55,656 nt of DNA from an uncultured Rhodocyclaceae bacterium (GTDB lineage Bacteria > Pseudomonadota > Gammaproteobacteria > Burkholderiales > Rhodocyclaceae), in the NCBI GenBank assembly GCA_937892345.1, contig CALAGF010000377.1, positions 1-55,656 of the forward strand, read 5' to 3'. The position numbers were made by a program, and so were the translations under genes. Below, one piece after another: positions 1 to 8,807 of the stretch. How positions within the stretch are numbered: position 1 is the stretch's first letter; each line of letters opens with the position of its first letter. The notes below the pieces were generated by a model, which saw only the letters and a program-made list of their open reading frames with translations, was not told the origin of the DNA and did no database searches.

Positions 1-1
1 C

Positions 2-574
2 GCACGTGACGTTGTTGCCAAGTCCGGCACCGGCCTGTGCTGGCGTGACGGCTACTGGACCCCGGCTGCCGCTGCTGCCGACAAGGCCGGTTGCGAGTGC
101 GACAAGGACCTGCTGCCGGCAGGCACCTGTGATGCCAAGGCTGCTGCACCGGCTGCTGCTGCACCGGCTGCTGGCGTTGCCGCGCCGAAGCCGACCGGTG
201 AAAAGATCACCGTCGCTGCCGATGCCCTGTTCGACTTCAACAAGGCTGTCCTGCGTCCGGAAGGCAAGGCCAAGCTCGACGAACTGGTCTCCAAGGCTGC
301 CGCCATCAAGCTGGAAGTGATCCTGGCTGTGGGTCATACCGACCGTCTGGGTGGCGACGCCTACAACCAGAAGCTGTCCGAGAAGCGCGCTGCTGCGGTC
401 AAGGAATACCTGGTTGCCAAGGGCATCGAAGCCAACCGTGTTTACACCGAAGGCAAGGGCGAGAAGCAGCCGGTTACCGGCGACAAGTGCAAGGGCAATG
501 CCAAGACCAAGGCCCTGATCGACTGCCTGCAGCCGGATCGTCGCGTCGACATCGAAGTCATCGGCACCAAGTAA
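2..574 (+). CDS. OmpA-family outer membrane protein, 3' part
   Basis: The reading frame is open from the left edge, so the 5' end lies outside the window. The visible part starts with a segment containing CWRDGYW and a Cys-x-Cys, then an Ala/Pro linker, then a C-terminal OmpA domain. That domain contains FDFNK, GHTDRLGG, LSEKRA and the closing DRRVDIEV, the usual peptidoglycan-binding signature. Family knowledge: such proteins anchor the outer membrane to the cell wall and, when full length, form an N-terminal beta-barrel or a linker. A strong terminator follows directly, so it ends its own transcript. Codon use is strongly biased, as in a highly expressed gene. The family call is sure; the exact subfamily cannot be judged without the 5' end. 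Confidence 0.93.
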   Translation, partial: ARDVVAKSGTGLCWRDGYWTPAAAAADKAGCECDKDLLPAGTCDAKAAAPAAAAPAAGVAAPKPTGEKITVAADALFDFNKAVLRPEGKAKLDELVSKAAAIKLEVILAVGHTDRLGGDAYNQKLSEKRAAAVKEYLVAKGIEANRVYTEGKGEKQPVTGDKCKGNAKTKALIDCLQPDRRVDIEVIGTK

Positions 575-593
575 TCTGCCGCTGCTACAATGG

Positions 594-619
594 AAAGCCC
601 TGCTTCGGCAGGGCTTTTT
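594..619 (+). terminator. Rho-independent terminator after the OmpA gene
   Basis: A perfect 10-bp stem (594-603 with 608-617) closed by a TTCG tetraloop is followed by a short T-run. It lies 20 bases after the OmpA-family stop codon and 24 bases before ubiG, so ubiG probably has separate or read-through transcription. Confidence 0.9.
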
Positions 620-642
620 ACTTTTTACCAGGCCAAAAAACC

Positions 643-1341
643 ATGTTGAACGCTGACCCCGCAGAACTTGAAAAATTTGGTGAACTGGCGCATCGCTGGT
701 GGGATGCAAACAGCGAGTTCAAACCCTTGCATGACATCAACCCTTTGCGCCTGGGTTGGATTGACCGCTGCACACACCTTCGTGGCAAGCAGGTACTGGA
801 TGTAGGCTGCGGCGGCGGCTTGCTGTCCGAAGGCATGGCCAGGCTAGGTGCCTCTGTCACGGGTATTGATCTATCGGAAAAGCCGTTGGGCGTAGCGCGA
901 CTGCATCTGCTTGAAAGCGGTGTACAGGTCGATTATCGAAAAATTGCAGTCGAAGCACTGGCTGAGGAAATGCCCGGCCACTTTGATGTAGTGACCTGCC
1001 TTGAAATGCTTGAGCACGTTCCCAATCCCTCAAGCGTGATTACGGCCTGCGCCAAACTGGTCAAACCTGGTGGACAGGTATTTTTCTCAACGCTGAACAG
1101 GAACCCCAAAGCCTATTTATTCGCTGTGATTGGTGCGGAATACGTGCTGAATATGCTACCCAAGGGGACTCACGATTTTACCAAATTCATCAAGCCTTCC
1201 GAGCTTGCGCGCTGGGCCAAGATGGGTCATCTGGAACCAGAAGAATTGATCGGCATGTCCTATAACCCGATCTCCAAGGAGTACGCCTTGGGTCGCGACA
1301 CCAGCGTAAATTATCTGATGCGAGCTGTTCGCAAGGACTGA
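643..1341 (+). CDS. ubiG: UbiG, bifunctional ubiquinone O-methyltransferase
   Basis: This is a 232-residue class I SAM-dependent methyltransferase. Motif I VLDVGCGGG is at about residues 51-59, followed by GIDLSE, TCLEMLEHVPNP and the family-typical FFSTLNRNPKAYLFAVIGAEY. UbiG performs both O-methylations in ubiquinone synthesis, on 2-polyprenyl-6-hydroxyphenol and on demethylubiquinol. Length and the N-terminal ELEKFGELAHRWWD match the family. The frame is open further upstream, but that stretch overlaps the OmpA gene and its terminator, so the ATG at 643 is the start. A 9-bp inverted repeat follows the gene, before the convergent lipoprotein gene. Confidence 0.95.
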   Translation: MLNADPAELEKFGELAHRWWDANSEFKPLHDINPLRLGWIDRCTHLRGKQVLDVGCGGGLLSEGMARLGASVTGIDLSEKPLGVARLHLLESGVQVDYRKIAVEALAEEMPGHFDVVTCLEMLEHVPNPSSVITACAKLVKPGGQVFFSTLNRNPKAYLFAVIGAEYVLNMLPKGTHDFTKFIKPSELARWAKMGHLEPEELIGMSYNPISKEYALGRDTSVNYLMRAVRKD

Positions 1342-1350
1342 TTCAGGCTT

Positions 1351-1378
1351 GGCATGTCGCCCCTAAATCCGACATGCC
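1351..1378. terminator. Inverted repeat between convergent genes, possible weak terminator
   Basis: A perfect 9-bp inverted repeat (1351-1359 and 1370-1378) with a 10-base loop lies between the convergent ends of ubiG and the solute-binding protein gene. There is no T-run on either side, so intrinsic termination would be weak. Position is the main argument. Confidence 0.4.
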
Positions 1379-1390
1379 ACTCTCCTGTAC

Positions 1391-3532
1391 TTAGCGTGCA
1401 GCAATATGCTCCCGCTTGCGGTGAGCCTTGGCAAGCGGCCAGACGGTGAGGAAAACCAAGATAACGAGTATCAGCATCGGCCAGCGTACCGGGGTATTCC
1501 ATGCCTTGCGAGCCAACATCCGATCCTCGGCCACAATACGCTGATACTTGAGGGTATTGTTTCCCACATCGCTAGGCTTTCGGTTCTTCAGCCAGCGATG
1601 CCGCAAGGTATAACTTTTCGGATGCAGACCAAAAACCCACGGAGCATCGTTGTGCAGAATGTGATTCATCCGGCGAATGATTTCGAGCCGCTGCGGTGAG
1701 TTTTCCATGTGCTTCATTTGCCTGAACAACTGGTCAAATTCAGTGTTCTCATAATTCGCCGAATTTTCCCCGCCGCCTTTGACTCGCCCCTCGGGACCAT
1801 TGAGTAAAAAGAAAAAATTCTCCGGGTCGGGGTAATCCGCATTCCAGCCCATATAGAAAAGTTGCACATTACCTTTGCGCAACTTGTCCTGAAAACGATT
1901 GAAGTCGCTTGAACGGACCACCAACTGAATATCGATTTTGGCGAACTGCCGTGTTAGCCAATCCAGACGGGACTTTTCTCCCATCCCGCCGCCGGTGGTA
2001 TCAAGATTCAGCACCAGCGCTTCACCGGTGACAGCATGTCTGCCGTTGGGATAACCCGCCTCAGCCATCAGGCGTTTCGCCGCATCGATTGATTTACGCT
2101 TGGGGCGTCCATCAACCCAGTCGTAGACTGCTGGATTGATACCGGCCTCTCCCGCCTCAAACCCGAATATTCCCGGTGGCAAAGGGCTTTGTGCGGCCAG
2201 GCCACGACCGTTTGAAAAAATCGAGATGAACTCTTCCTGATCGATTGCAATCGAAATCGCTTGCCGAAGCGCCGCCTGTTTTTTGGACAAACTACCGACC
2301 ACGGGATCCAGCATGTTGAACCCCATATAGAACGTCGAACTCTTGACCGAAGTCAGCAGATGAATCCCCTTTTCCTGCATTTCTTCGGTCAACGCCACTT
2401 CACCCCCAATATTGACTTTGACCGCCTGATCAAAACTGTCAGATGAAATACCCGAGGCGTCGAAGTAACCCTGAAGGAATTTGTTCCAATAAGGAATTGC
2501 TTCTTTTTCCCGCGTGAAAACCGCTTGATCGATAAATGGCAGGGGTTTGCCACAATCCGCCAGCAAGCCGGCAGCGAGATCGTCCGGTTCGCCTTCGCAA
2601 GGGTAATCCTGGCCATGAAAATTGGGATTCTTCGATAACACCATCCGGCGATTCGGGTCATTTTCGGTCAACATGTAAGGCCCGGTGCCGACCGGCCACC
2701 AATCCAGCGTAAGGTTTTTTTCCGCCATTCCGGGCTGGCTGAAGAAACGATCCACCTCCCGTGGCACCGGCGCAAAAAACGGCATCGCCAGCCAATAGGC
2801 AAACTGAGGATATTTGCCCCGAATCCGGATTCGCCAAGTGCCGGCATCGACCCGTTCGACCCCTCTCAGGGGAAAAGCATCCAGATCCAGCCAGGCATCC
2901 TTCTCCAGCCCCTGGGCGGCCTTGTTCAATGTATTTCCAAGTTCCTGCAGGCCGACAATCTTGTCCGCCATCATGCCGAAAATTGGCGAATGCAAGCGCG
3001 GATGGGCCAAGCGCTTGATCTGATAAATGTAATCATCCGAAGTCAGTTCGCGCGTCGCGGTTTGTGGAAAATCAGCAATACGGGTTCGTCCTTCCGCCAC
3101 ATTTTTCCCGAGATACATCGGTCGACCGCTGGTATCGAGTACAAATGCTGGATGCGGCTGATAGCGGATACCTGACACCAGTCTCAGTTCATAGACACTT
3201 TCCGCGATCTGTTCAACGGGTGCGTCTGCCGGCAAGCGCTGCCCGCGCGCATCCAGATAGACAGGTACCGGTATCTCCTTGAGGGTTGCGGGGATCAGTT
3301 CATAAGGTCGCTTGAGATAGTGGTACTGCAAAGGAGGCTCATAAATCTGCCCGGTAAATGCGATCTCATCCTCGGCATAGGATTGCGCAGGATCAAGATG
3401 CTTGGGCCGATCGGTAAATGCGGTGTACAGAATGTTCTTTCCAGCATCGCCGGCCGGATAAGGGTCATTCCAGGACGAACCACAACCCGCTAGTGCCAAC
3501 AACAGAAAGAGGCAGGAAAATATTTTTCGCAT
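1391..3532 (-). CDS. ABC-type peptide/nickel-like solute-binding lipoprotein (SBP family 5)
   Basis: The product has 713 residues. It starts with a lipoprotein signal whose lipobox LAGC puts the lipidated Cys at about residue 17, so the ATG at 3532 is preferred over an in-frame start 45 bases upstream. The body is a family-5 extracellular solute-binding protein (ILYTAFTDRPKHLDPAQSYAED near the start; DWWPVGTGPYMLTENDPNRRM; LRQAISIAIDQEEF; WNADYPDPENFFFLLNGPEG). The family usually binds oligopeptides, nickel or similar ligands for an ABC importer. It is long for the family and ends with a hydrophobic stretch at about residues 684-701 followed by basic residues, which looks like a second membrane anchor. 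No permease or ATPase partner is nearby, so the substrate cannot be inferred. Confidence 0.85.
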   Translation of the reverse strand: MRKIFSCLFLLLALAGCGSSWNDPYPAGDAGKNILYTAFTDRPKHLDPAQSYAEDEIAFTGQIYEPPLQYHYLKRPYELIPATLKEIPVPVYLDARGQRLPADAPVEQIAESVYELRLVSGIRYQPHPAFVLDTSGRPMYLGKNVAEGRTRIADFPQTATRELTSDDYIYQIKRLAHPRLHSPIFGMMADKIVGLQELGNTLNKAAQGLEKDAWLDLDAFPLRGVERVDAGTWRIRIRGKYPQFAYWLAMPFFAPVPREVDRFFSQPGMAEKNLTLDWWPVGTGPYMLTENDPNRRMVLSKNPNFHGQDYPCEGEPDDLAAGLLADCGKPLPFIDQAVFTREKEAIPYWNKFLQGYFDASGISSDSFDQAVKVNIGGEVALTEEMQEKGIHLLTSVKSSTFYMGFNMLDPVVGSLSKKQAALRQAISIAIDQEEFISIFSNGRGLAAQSPLPPGIFGFEAGEAGINPAVYDWVDGRPKRKSIDAAKRLMAEAGYPNGRHAVTGEALVLNLDTTGGGMGEKSRLDWLTRQFAKIDIQLVVRSSDFNRFQDKLRKGNVQLFYMGWNADYPDPENFFFLLNGPEGRVKGGGENSANYENTEFDQLFRQMKHMENSPQRLEIIRRMNHILHNDAPWVFGLHPKSYTLRHRWLKNRKPSDVGNNTLKYQRIVAEDRMLARKAWNTPVRWPMLILVILVFLTVWPLAKAHRKREHIAAR

Positions 3533-3608
3533 GGCGCGCAGTTTAACAACTTGACCGGCCGGCGGTGCATTGCCCACAATCCATCAAGACCCATAGACAG
3601 AGGCAGCC

Positions 3609-4064
3609 ATGCTCGATACCAAAATTCCCGACTTCTCCATCCCGACAACCAATGGCCAAAGCTTCAAGCTTTCCGAGCACGCAGGAAAAATCCTCGTTCT
3701 TTATTTCTATCCAAAGGACAGTACGCCGGGCTGTACCACCCAAGGTCAGAATTTTCGCGATCTCCACGCTGAGTTTTCTGCGGTCAACGCAGTCATTTTG
3801 GGAATTTCCCGGGACAGTCTGAAGTCACACGAAAACTTCAAGGCAAAACAGGGTTTCCCGTTTGAACTGGGCTCGGATCAAGACGAAGCACTATGCACGC
3901 TGTTTGGCGTGATCAAGATGAAGAACATGTACGGCAAACAGGTCCGCGGCATTGAGCGCAGCACCTTCGTAATCGATGGCGAAGGCGTCTTGCGACGCGA
4001 ATGGCGCGGACTCAAGGTACCCGGACATGTGCAGGAAGTCCTCGATTTCGTAAAAACCCTCTAA
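3609..4064 (+). CDS. bcp: Thioredoxin-dependent thiol peroxidase, BCP/PrxQ type
   Basis: A 151-residue AhpC/TSA-fold peroxiredoxin. The peroxidatic Cys is C42 in YPKDSTPGCTTQ. The resolving Cys found five residues later in E. coli BCP is replaced (Q47), leaving C96 as the only other Cys, so the enzyme is either 1-Cys or uses C96. Family role: reduction of peroxides and organic hydroperoxides in the cytoplasm. It is divergent from the lipoprotein gene and only 23 bases ahead of the PIN-PhoH gene, with which it is probably co-transcribed. Confidence 0.93.
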   Translation: MLDTKIPDFSIPTTNGQSFKLSEHAGKILVLYFYPKDSTPGCTTQGQNFRDLHAEFSAVNAVILGISRDSLKSHENFKAKQGFPFELGSDQDEALCTLFGVIKMKNMYGKQVRGIERSTFVIDGEGVLRREWRGLKVPGHVQEVLDFVKTL

Positions 4065-4087
4065 CAACTCACGCAAAGGCCCATCCC

Positions 4088-5509
4088 ATGCCGCGCAAAC
4101 CCGCTGCCAAGAAGCCCGCTGTTACGAAGATGTTTGTCCTCGACACCAATGTGTTGATGCACGATCCCAGTTGTCTGTTCCGGTTTGAAGAACACGATAT
4201 CTTCCTGCCGATCATGACCCTGGAGGAACTCGACAATCACAAGAAAGGCATGTCGGAAATTGCACGCAATGCCCGCCAGGCTTCACGTACGCTGGATGAA
4301 ATGCTGGCGAAGGACGAGGTGGATATTGACGAGGGAATCGACCTTACCGGGCCTTCCAGCAAGCTGGCCAGCGGTCGCCTCTATCTGCAGACGGAAGCCA
4401 TCAGCGCCGAATTGCCGCAGGGTCTGCCCACCTCCAAGGTCGACAACCAGATTCTCTCTGTGGTTATCCATCTGCAAAAAAAGTTTCCCAAGCGCCCCGT
4501 CATTCTGGTGTCCAAAGACATCAACATGCGTATCAAATCGCGCGCACTCAACCTGCTCGCGGAAGATTATTTCAATGACAAGGTACTGGAAGATACCGAC
4601 ATTCTTTACGCCGGTACACGTGCGCTTCCCGAGAATTTCTGGGACAAGCACGGCAAGGGCATGGCGTCCTGGAAAAAGGACAGCAAGACCTACTACAAGG
4701 TCACAGGCCCACTCTGTCCGAAATTCCTGATCAACGAGTTTGTCTGGCTGGAAAAGGATGGCTTCTCTGCCATCGTCAAGGAAACCGCCGGCAAGACAGC
4801 AACCCTTGAAACCCTGATTGACTACACCCATCCTAAAAATGTGGTTTGGGGCATCACCGCCCGCAACCGTGAACAAAATTTCGCGCTTAACCTGCTGATG
4901 AATCCGGACATCGATTTCGTCACTTTGCTCGGGCAGGCAGGCACGGGAAAAACCTTGCTCACACTGGCGGCAGGGCTGACTCAAACACTGGAAAGCAAAC
5001 AGTTTGCAGAAATCATCATGACCCGCGTCACCGTACCCGTCGGTGAAGACATCGGCTTTCTACCCGGCAGCGAAGAGGAAAAAATGGCGCCATGGATGGG
5101 TGCGCTGGAGGATAACCTTGAGGTCCTCACCCACACCGATGAAAGCAACAGCCCCTACGGCGGAGAGTGGGGCAAAGCTGCGACGCAGGACATCATTCGC
5201 TCCAAGATCAAAATCAAATCATTGAATTTCATGCGGGGCAGAACCTTCCTGAAAAAGTATCTGATTATCGACGAAGCACAGAATCTGACCCCGAAGCAGA
5301 TGAAAACTCTGGTAACTCGAGCCGGACCGGGAACCAAGGTTGTCTGCCTCGGGAACATTGCCCAAATTGATACCCCCTACCTCACCGAAGGCAGTTCCGG
5401 CCTGACCTATGTAGTTGATCGTTTCAAGGGTTGGCAGCACTCCGGTCACATCACGTTACAAAGAGGGGAGCGCTCCCGTCTCGCAGATCACGCAGCCGAA
5501 GTGCTATAA
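4088..5509 (+). CDS. PIN-domain plus PhoH-like ATPase
   Basis: A 473-residue two-domain protein. The N-terminal PIN nuclease domain begins FVLDTNVLMHDP, with its first acidic residue at D19. The C-terminal PhoH ATPase has Walker A GQAGTGKT at about 282-289 and Walker B YLIIDEAQN with its Asp near 395. It also carries the family's VGEDIGFLPGSEEEKM and GNIAQIDTPYL motifs. PIN-PhoH proteins are thought to act as ATP-driven ribonucleases or helicases. The ATG at 4088 was chosen because the frame upstream overlaps bcp. A terminator follows 15 bases after the stop. Confidence 0.92.
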   Translation: MPRKPAAKKPAVTKMFVLDTNVLMHDPSCLFRFEEHDIFLPIMTLEELDNHKKGMSEIARNARQASRTLDEMLAKDEVDIDEGIDLTGPSSKLASGRLYLQTEAISAELPQGLPTSKVDNQILSVVIHLQKKFPKRPVILVSKDINMRIKSRALNLLAEDYFNDKVLEDTDILYAGTRALPENFWDKHGKGMASWKKDSKTYYKVTGPLCPKFLINEFVWLEKDGFSAIVKETAGKTATLETLIDYTHPKNVVWGITARNREQNFALNLLMNPDIDFVTLLGQAGTGKTLLTLAAGLTQTLESKQFAEIIMTRVTVPVGEDIGFLPGSEEEKMAPWMGALEDNLEVLTHTDESNSPYGGEWGKAATQDIIRSKIKIKSLNFMRGRTFLKKYLIIDEAQNLTPKQMKTLVTRAGPGTKVVCLGNIAQIDTPYLTEGSSGLTYVVDRFKGWQHSGHITLQRGERSRLADHAAEVL

Positions 5510-5524
5510 TTTTGAGCATTGTTG

Positions 5525-5550
5525 AAGCCGTGTCCATGACGCGGCTTTTT
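5525..5550 (+). terminator. Rho-independent terminator after the PIN-PhoH gene
   Basis: A 10-bp stem (5525-5534 with 5538-5547, one G-T wobble) with a CAT loop runs into a T-run. It ends the bcp/phoH-like transcript ahead of the transglutaminase-fold gene. Confidence 0.85.
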
Positions 5551-5582
5551 CGTTTCAGCCATGATGTCGACCGGAGAAGCTT

Positions 5583-6872
5583 TTGAAACGACGAGATTTC
5601 CTGGCCTCAGTGCTTGCACTGGCAGTCACTGCAGGCGAAGCCCAGGCGGCAAATAAGCAACGTGCGAAAAAGGCCGGCACGTCCGCTGGCAGCGACAAGA
5701 AAAATAAAAATAAAACCACCGCAAGCAAATCGTCCAGCCGAAAAACAAGCACCCGCAGGGACAAGAGAACGTCCCGAGCAGTGGCCCCGGCATCAGCTTC
5801 TGTGAGCGGCGATCAGTCGGTAATAGATCATCCAGTGCAGGGCACATCAGCCTCCCGACTTCCTGCCGTCAAGGCATTAGAAATTCCGAGCGAATGGCGC
5901 ACCTGCGAAATTGTGACGCTGGTGAAACTGCCTGCGGGAACCCAAGGGCCCGCAAAGCTATGGCTACCCTTGCCGATGAACCAGGATTCACTCTATCAAC
6001 GAGTGCTCAGCCACACCTGGCAGGGCAATACGCTCAGCGCCGGCATGCGCCGGCTTCCGGATGGTGATCTCGAAATACTGACTTGTGAATGGCGAGATGC
6101 AACTGATGCCAGTTTCCGACTGGTAAGTCAGGTCGCAACTGCCGATCGGCAATTCGACGTTTCACGCCGTAGTGCAGCGCCGGACCGTGACGATATCCTG
6201 CGCAAGAATCTTCAGTCCAGCAGCCTGATCCCGGCAGAAGGCCTTGTTCAGCAACTTGCTGACCGAATCGTCGGGCGTATCAAAGATCCCGTTGCTCAGG
6301 TCAAAGCGATTTATGACTGGGTAATCGACAATTCGGTTTATGACCCCGGACTGCTTGGCTGTGGTACCGGTGACGTGAACAAGCAATTGTCCAGTGGCCG
6401 CTACGGAGGGCGTTCGGCAGATATCAACGGACTCTTCGTCGCACTGTGTCGTGGCAGCGGGATCCCCGCACGGTGCTCTTACGGTCTACGCACCGGGCCA
6501 TCCAGTTTGTTCCCAAGTCTAGGATTGACTGGCGAAGATGCCACCCAAGCCTTCCATGTCCGCGCTGAGTTTTACATTCCGGGTTATGGCTGGGTTGGCG
6601 TAGACCCAAGCGACGTCCGCCGAGCCATCACACTGGACAACCTTTCCGAGCATGAGCCGCGACTGGCCTCGCTACGCAGAGTGCTATTCGGTGTTTGGGA
6701 GATGAACTGGGTGGCTTTGAATACGGGCAATGATGTCAGGATACCCAGCCTGTCAGAATCCCCTGCCTTTATTTTTGAGCCGCGTCTTTACATCGACGGC
6801 AAGAAATTAGGCCCACAACGCACCTTGGCCGCCCCCTATTACCGGATCAGTGCGCGACCAATTCGTGCCTGA
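5583..6872 (+). CDS. Exported transglutaminase-fold protein with Ser in place of the catalytic Cys
   Basis: 429 residues from a TTG start preceded by GGAGA at 5573-5577. The N-terminus MKRRDFLASVLALAVTAG resembles a Tat signal, followed by a Lys/Ser/Thr-rich linker to about residue 75. The C-terminal half has the transglutaminase core with GGRSADINGLFVALCRGSGI, then FHVRAEFYIPGYGWVGVDPS. Known active members read GxCxD at this site; here the codon is TCG (Ser278), while His325 and Asp341 of the triad are kept. It may therefore be a binding protein or a Ser-based hydrolase. It is flanked by a terminator and the convergent dnaB gene, so probably monocistronic. Confidence 0.82.
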   Translation: MKRRDFLASVLALAVTAGEAQAANKQRAKKAGTSAGSDKKNKNKTTASKSSSRKTSTRRDKRTSRAVAPASASVSGDQSVIDHPVQGTSASRLPAVKALEIPSEWRTCEIVTLVKLPAGTQGPAKLWLPLPMNQDSLYQRVLSHTWQGNTLSAGMRRLPDGDLEILTCEWRDATDASFRLVSQVATADRQFDVSRRSAAPDRDDILRKNLQSSSLIPAEGLVQQLADRIVGRIKDPVAQVKAIYDWVIDNSVYDPGLLGCGTGDVNKQLSSGRYGGRSADINGLFVALCRGSGIPARCSYGLRTGPSSLFPSLGLTGEDATQAFHVRAEFYIPGYGWVGVDPSDVRRAITLDNLSEHEPRLASLRRVLFGVWEMNWVALNTGNDVRIPSLSESPAFIFEPRLYIDGKKLGPQRTLAAPYYRISARPIRA

Positions 6873-6874
6873 AA

Positions 6875-8281
6875 TCAGTTCTGGGAATCAACGAATCCGC
6901 CACTCGCCAGATTTTCGAAACGGGTGTACTCACCGATAAATGCCATGCGGACGGTGCCCGTCGGTCCATTACGCTGCTTGCCGATAATCACTTCAGCAAT
7001 CCCTTTGTCCGGTGTATCGGGCTTGTAATACTCCTCCCGATACATCATCAAGATCACATCGGCATCCTGCTCAATTGCGCCGGATTCACGTAAGTCGGAC
7101 ATCATGGGACGCTTGTCGGTTCGTTCTTCAACTTTCCGCGACAACTGGGAGAGCGCGACAATCGGAACCTGCAATTCCTTGGCAAGAGACTTGATGGACC
7201 GTGAAATTTCCGAGACTTCCGTTGCGCGATTCTCTCCCTGACGATTACCGCTCATCAACTGGATGTAGTCGATTACCAGCAAGCCCAGTTTGCCCCCATA
7301 TTGACGGGCCAGACGGCGCGCTCTCGCACGCAGGTTAGCCGGACTCAAGCCCCCGGTTTCATCGATGTAAATGGGGGCTTCGTGCAGTTTTCCCAAGGCA
7401 AATGTCAGGCGTGACCACTCGTCGTCCGACATCCTCCCGGTTCTCAAACTCTGGGAGTTCAAACGACCAATCGAAGCCAGCATCCGTGTTGCCAATTGTG
7501 CCCCGCCCATTTCCATCGAAAAAACACCGACTGGCAACCCCGTATCCACAGCAACATTCTCAGCAATATTCAGTGCGAATGCCGTTTTTCCCATCGACGG
7601 TCGACCCGCCACAATGATCAAATCTCCAGGCTGAAAACCTGATGTCTTTTGATCGAGGTCGAGAAACCCTGTTGGGACGCCGGTAATATCCGAGGGATTA
7701 TCCCGATCGTGAAGCTCCTGAATTCGCTCCACCACCTGAGTTAACAGCGGGTTGATATGTACAAAACCCTCACTGTGGCCAGCCCCTGCTTCAGCGATCT
7801 TGAAAATTTTCGACTCTGCCTCGTCGAGCAGGGTTGCCGCATCGCGGCCCAGGGGATTTAGCGCATCACCTGCAATTTCGTCCGCGGTCGCCACCAGTTG
7901 TCGCAGGACCGCGCGCTCACGCACAATTTCGGCATAGCGACGAATATTTGCGGCAGAGGGCGTATTCGCGGCCAATTCTCCGAGGTACGCCAGGCCACCA
8001 GTTTGCTCTCCCTCTCCTGCCGCATCCAGTGCCTCGGCAACGGTAACCACATCCGCTGGCTTGGCTTTTTCCAGCAAATTTTTTATCTGACGAAATATCC
8101 GCCGGTGCTCATCGCGATAAAAATCAGCATCCGCGAGCAAATCACCCATCCGGTCCCATGCCTGATTATCAAGCAACAAGCCCCCCAAAACGGATTGCTC
8201 AGCTTCGATGGAGTGCGGCGGCACCCGCAACTGGTCAAGCGTCGAATCAGAGTAGCGGGGTTTGTTGGGGCGTTGATTCAT
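6875..8281 (-). CDS. dnaB: Replicative DNA helicase DnaB
   Basis: 468 residues with the N-terminal DnaB domain (PPHSIEAEQSVLGGLLLD) and the RecA-like C-terminal domain. Walker A GRPSMGKT is at about 226-233, followed by GVFSMEMG, LGLLVIDYIQLM, VPIVALSQLSRKVEER and DLRESGAIEQDADVI. It is the hexameric helicase of the replication fork. It lies downstream of the rpsF-priB-rpsR-rplI cluster, a common order, but a strong terminator after rplI separates them, so it is probably expressed from its own promoter or by read-through. No intein is present. Confidence 0.97.
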   Translation of the reverse strand: MNQRPNKPRYSDSTLDQLRVPPHSIEAEQSVLGGLLLDNQAWDRMGDLLADADFYRDEHRRIFRQIKNLLEKAKPADVVTVAEALDAAGEGEQTGGLAYLGELAANTPSAANIRRYAEIVRERAVLRQLVATADEIAGDALNPLGRDAATLLDEAESKIFKIAEAGAGHSEGFVHINPLLTQVVERIQELHDRDNPSDITGVPTGFLDLDQKTSGFQPGDLIIVAGRPSMGKTAFALNIAENVAVDTGLPVGVFSMEMGGAQLATRMLASIGRLNSQSLRTGRMSDDEWSRLTFALGKLHEAPIYIDETGGLSPANLRARARRLARQYGGKLGLLVIDYIQLMSGNRQGENRATEVSEISRSIKSLAKELQVPIVALSQLSRKVEERTDKRPMMSDLRESGAIEQDADVILMMYREEYYKPDTPDKGIAEVIIGKQRNGPTGTVRMAFIGEYTRFENLASGGFVDSQN

Positions 8282-8290
8282 GGGGCCTCA

Positions 8291-8322
8291 AAATTAAAAA
8301 GGCCTCGCAATTGCGAGGCCTT
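8291..8322 (-). terminator. Terminator after rplI
   Basis: A perfect palindrome at 8299-8322 (stem GGCCTCGC with an AATT centre) is followed on the minus strand by a T-rich run. It lies between rplI and dnaB and should end most ribosomal-protein transcripts. Confidence 0.88.
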
Positions 8323-8342
8323 GAAGCGTAGTTTAAAGCCGC

Positions 8343-8789
8343 TTACTCGGCAACCACGGCAACAGAAATGTTGGCAAGCACATCGGTATGCAGAGCGATA
8401 TCGAGCGGGAACTCGCCAATCGCCTTAAGCGGACCTTCCGGCATGCGAACAGAAGACTTGTCGACGTCGAAACCAGCACCCTTGAGTGCTTCAGCCACAT
8501 CAGCATTACCCACAGACCCGAACAGACGACCGTCCATACCAGCCTTGCGAGCAACGGTCACAACAGTACCGTTCATCTTGTCAGCAACGGCTTGTGCAGC
8601 AGCCAGCTTCTCGGCAGCCGCCTTTTCCAGTTCGGCGCGGCGTGCTTCGAACTCAGCCATGGCAGCCGGCGTGGCACGCTTGGCCATACGCTGGGGGATC
8701 AGGAAGTTACGGGCATAGCCGTCCTTGACCTTGACCACGTCACCAAGATTACCCAAGTTAACAACTTTTTCGAGCAGAATGATTTGCAT
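8343..8789 (-). CDS. rplI: 50S ribosomal protein bL9
   Basis: 148 residues beginning MQIILLEKVVNLGNLGD with the conserved KDGYARNFLIP, a central Ala/Lys/Glu helix, and a C-terminal domain with GRLFGSVG. This is the full L9 architecture. bL9 binds domain V of 23S rRNA and spans to neighbouring ribosomes. It is the last gene of the rpsF-priB-rpsR-rplI cluster, 18 bases after rpsR. Confidence 0.98.
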   Translation of the reverse strand: MQIILLEKVVNLGNLGDVVKVKDGYARNFLIPQRMAKRATPAAMAEFEARRAELEKAAAEKLAAAQAVADKMNGTVVTVARKAGMDGRLFGSVGNADVAEALKGAGFDVDKSSVRMPEGPLKAIGEFPLDIALHTDVLANISVAVVAE

Positions 8790-8807
8790 GTTTCGTCTCC
8801 CCGGAAA

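Noticed and set aside
4283..4984. Open frame of 233 codons on the minus strand
   Set aside because: Opposite the PIN-PhoH gene and without family motifs.
8299..8322. Perfect 24-bp palindrome as a possible operator or origin element
   Set aside because: It is followed by a T-rich run on the minus strand directly after rplI, so a terminator explains it.
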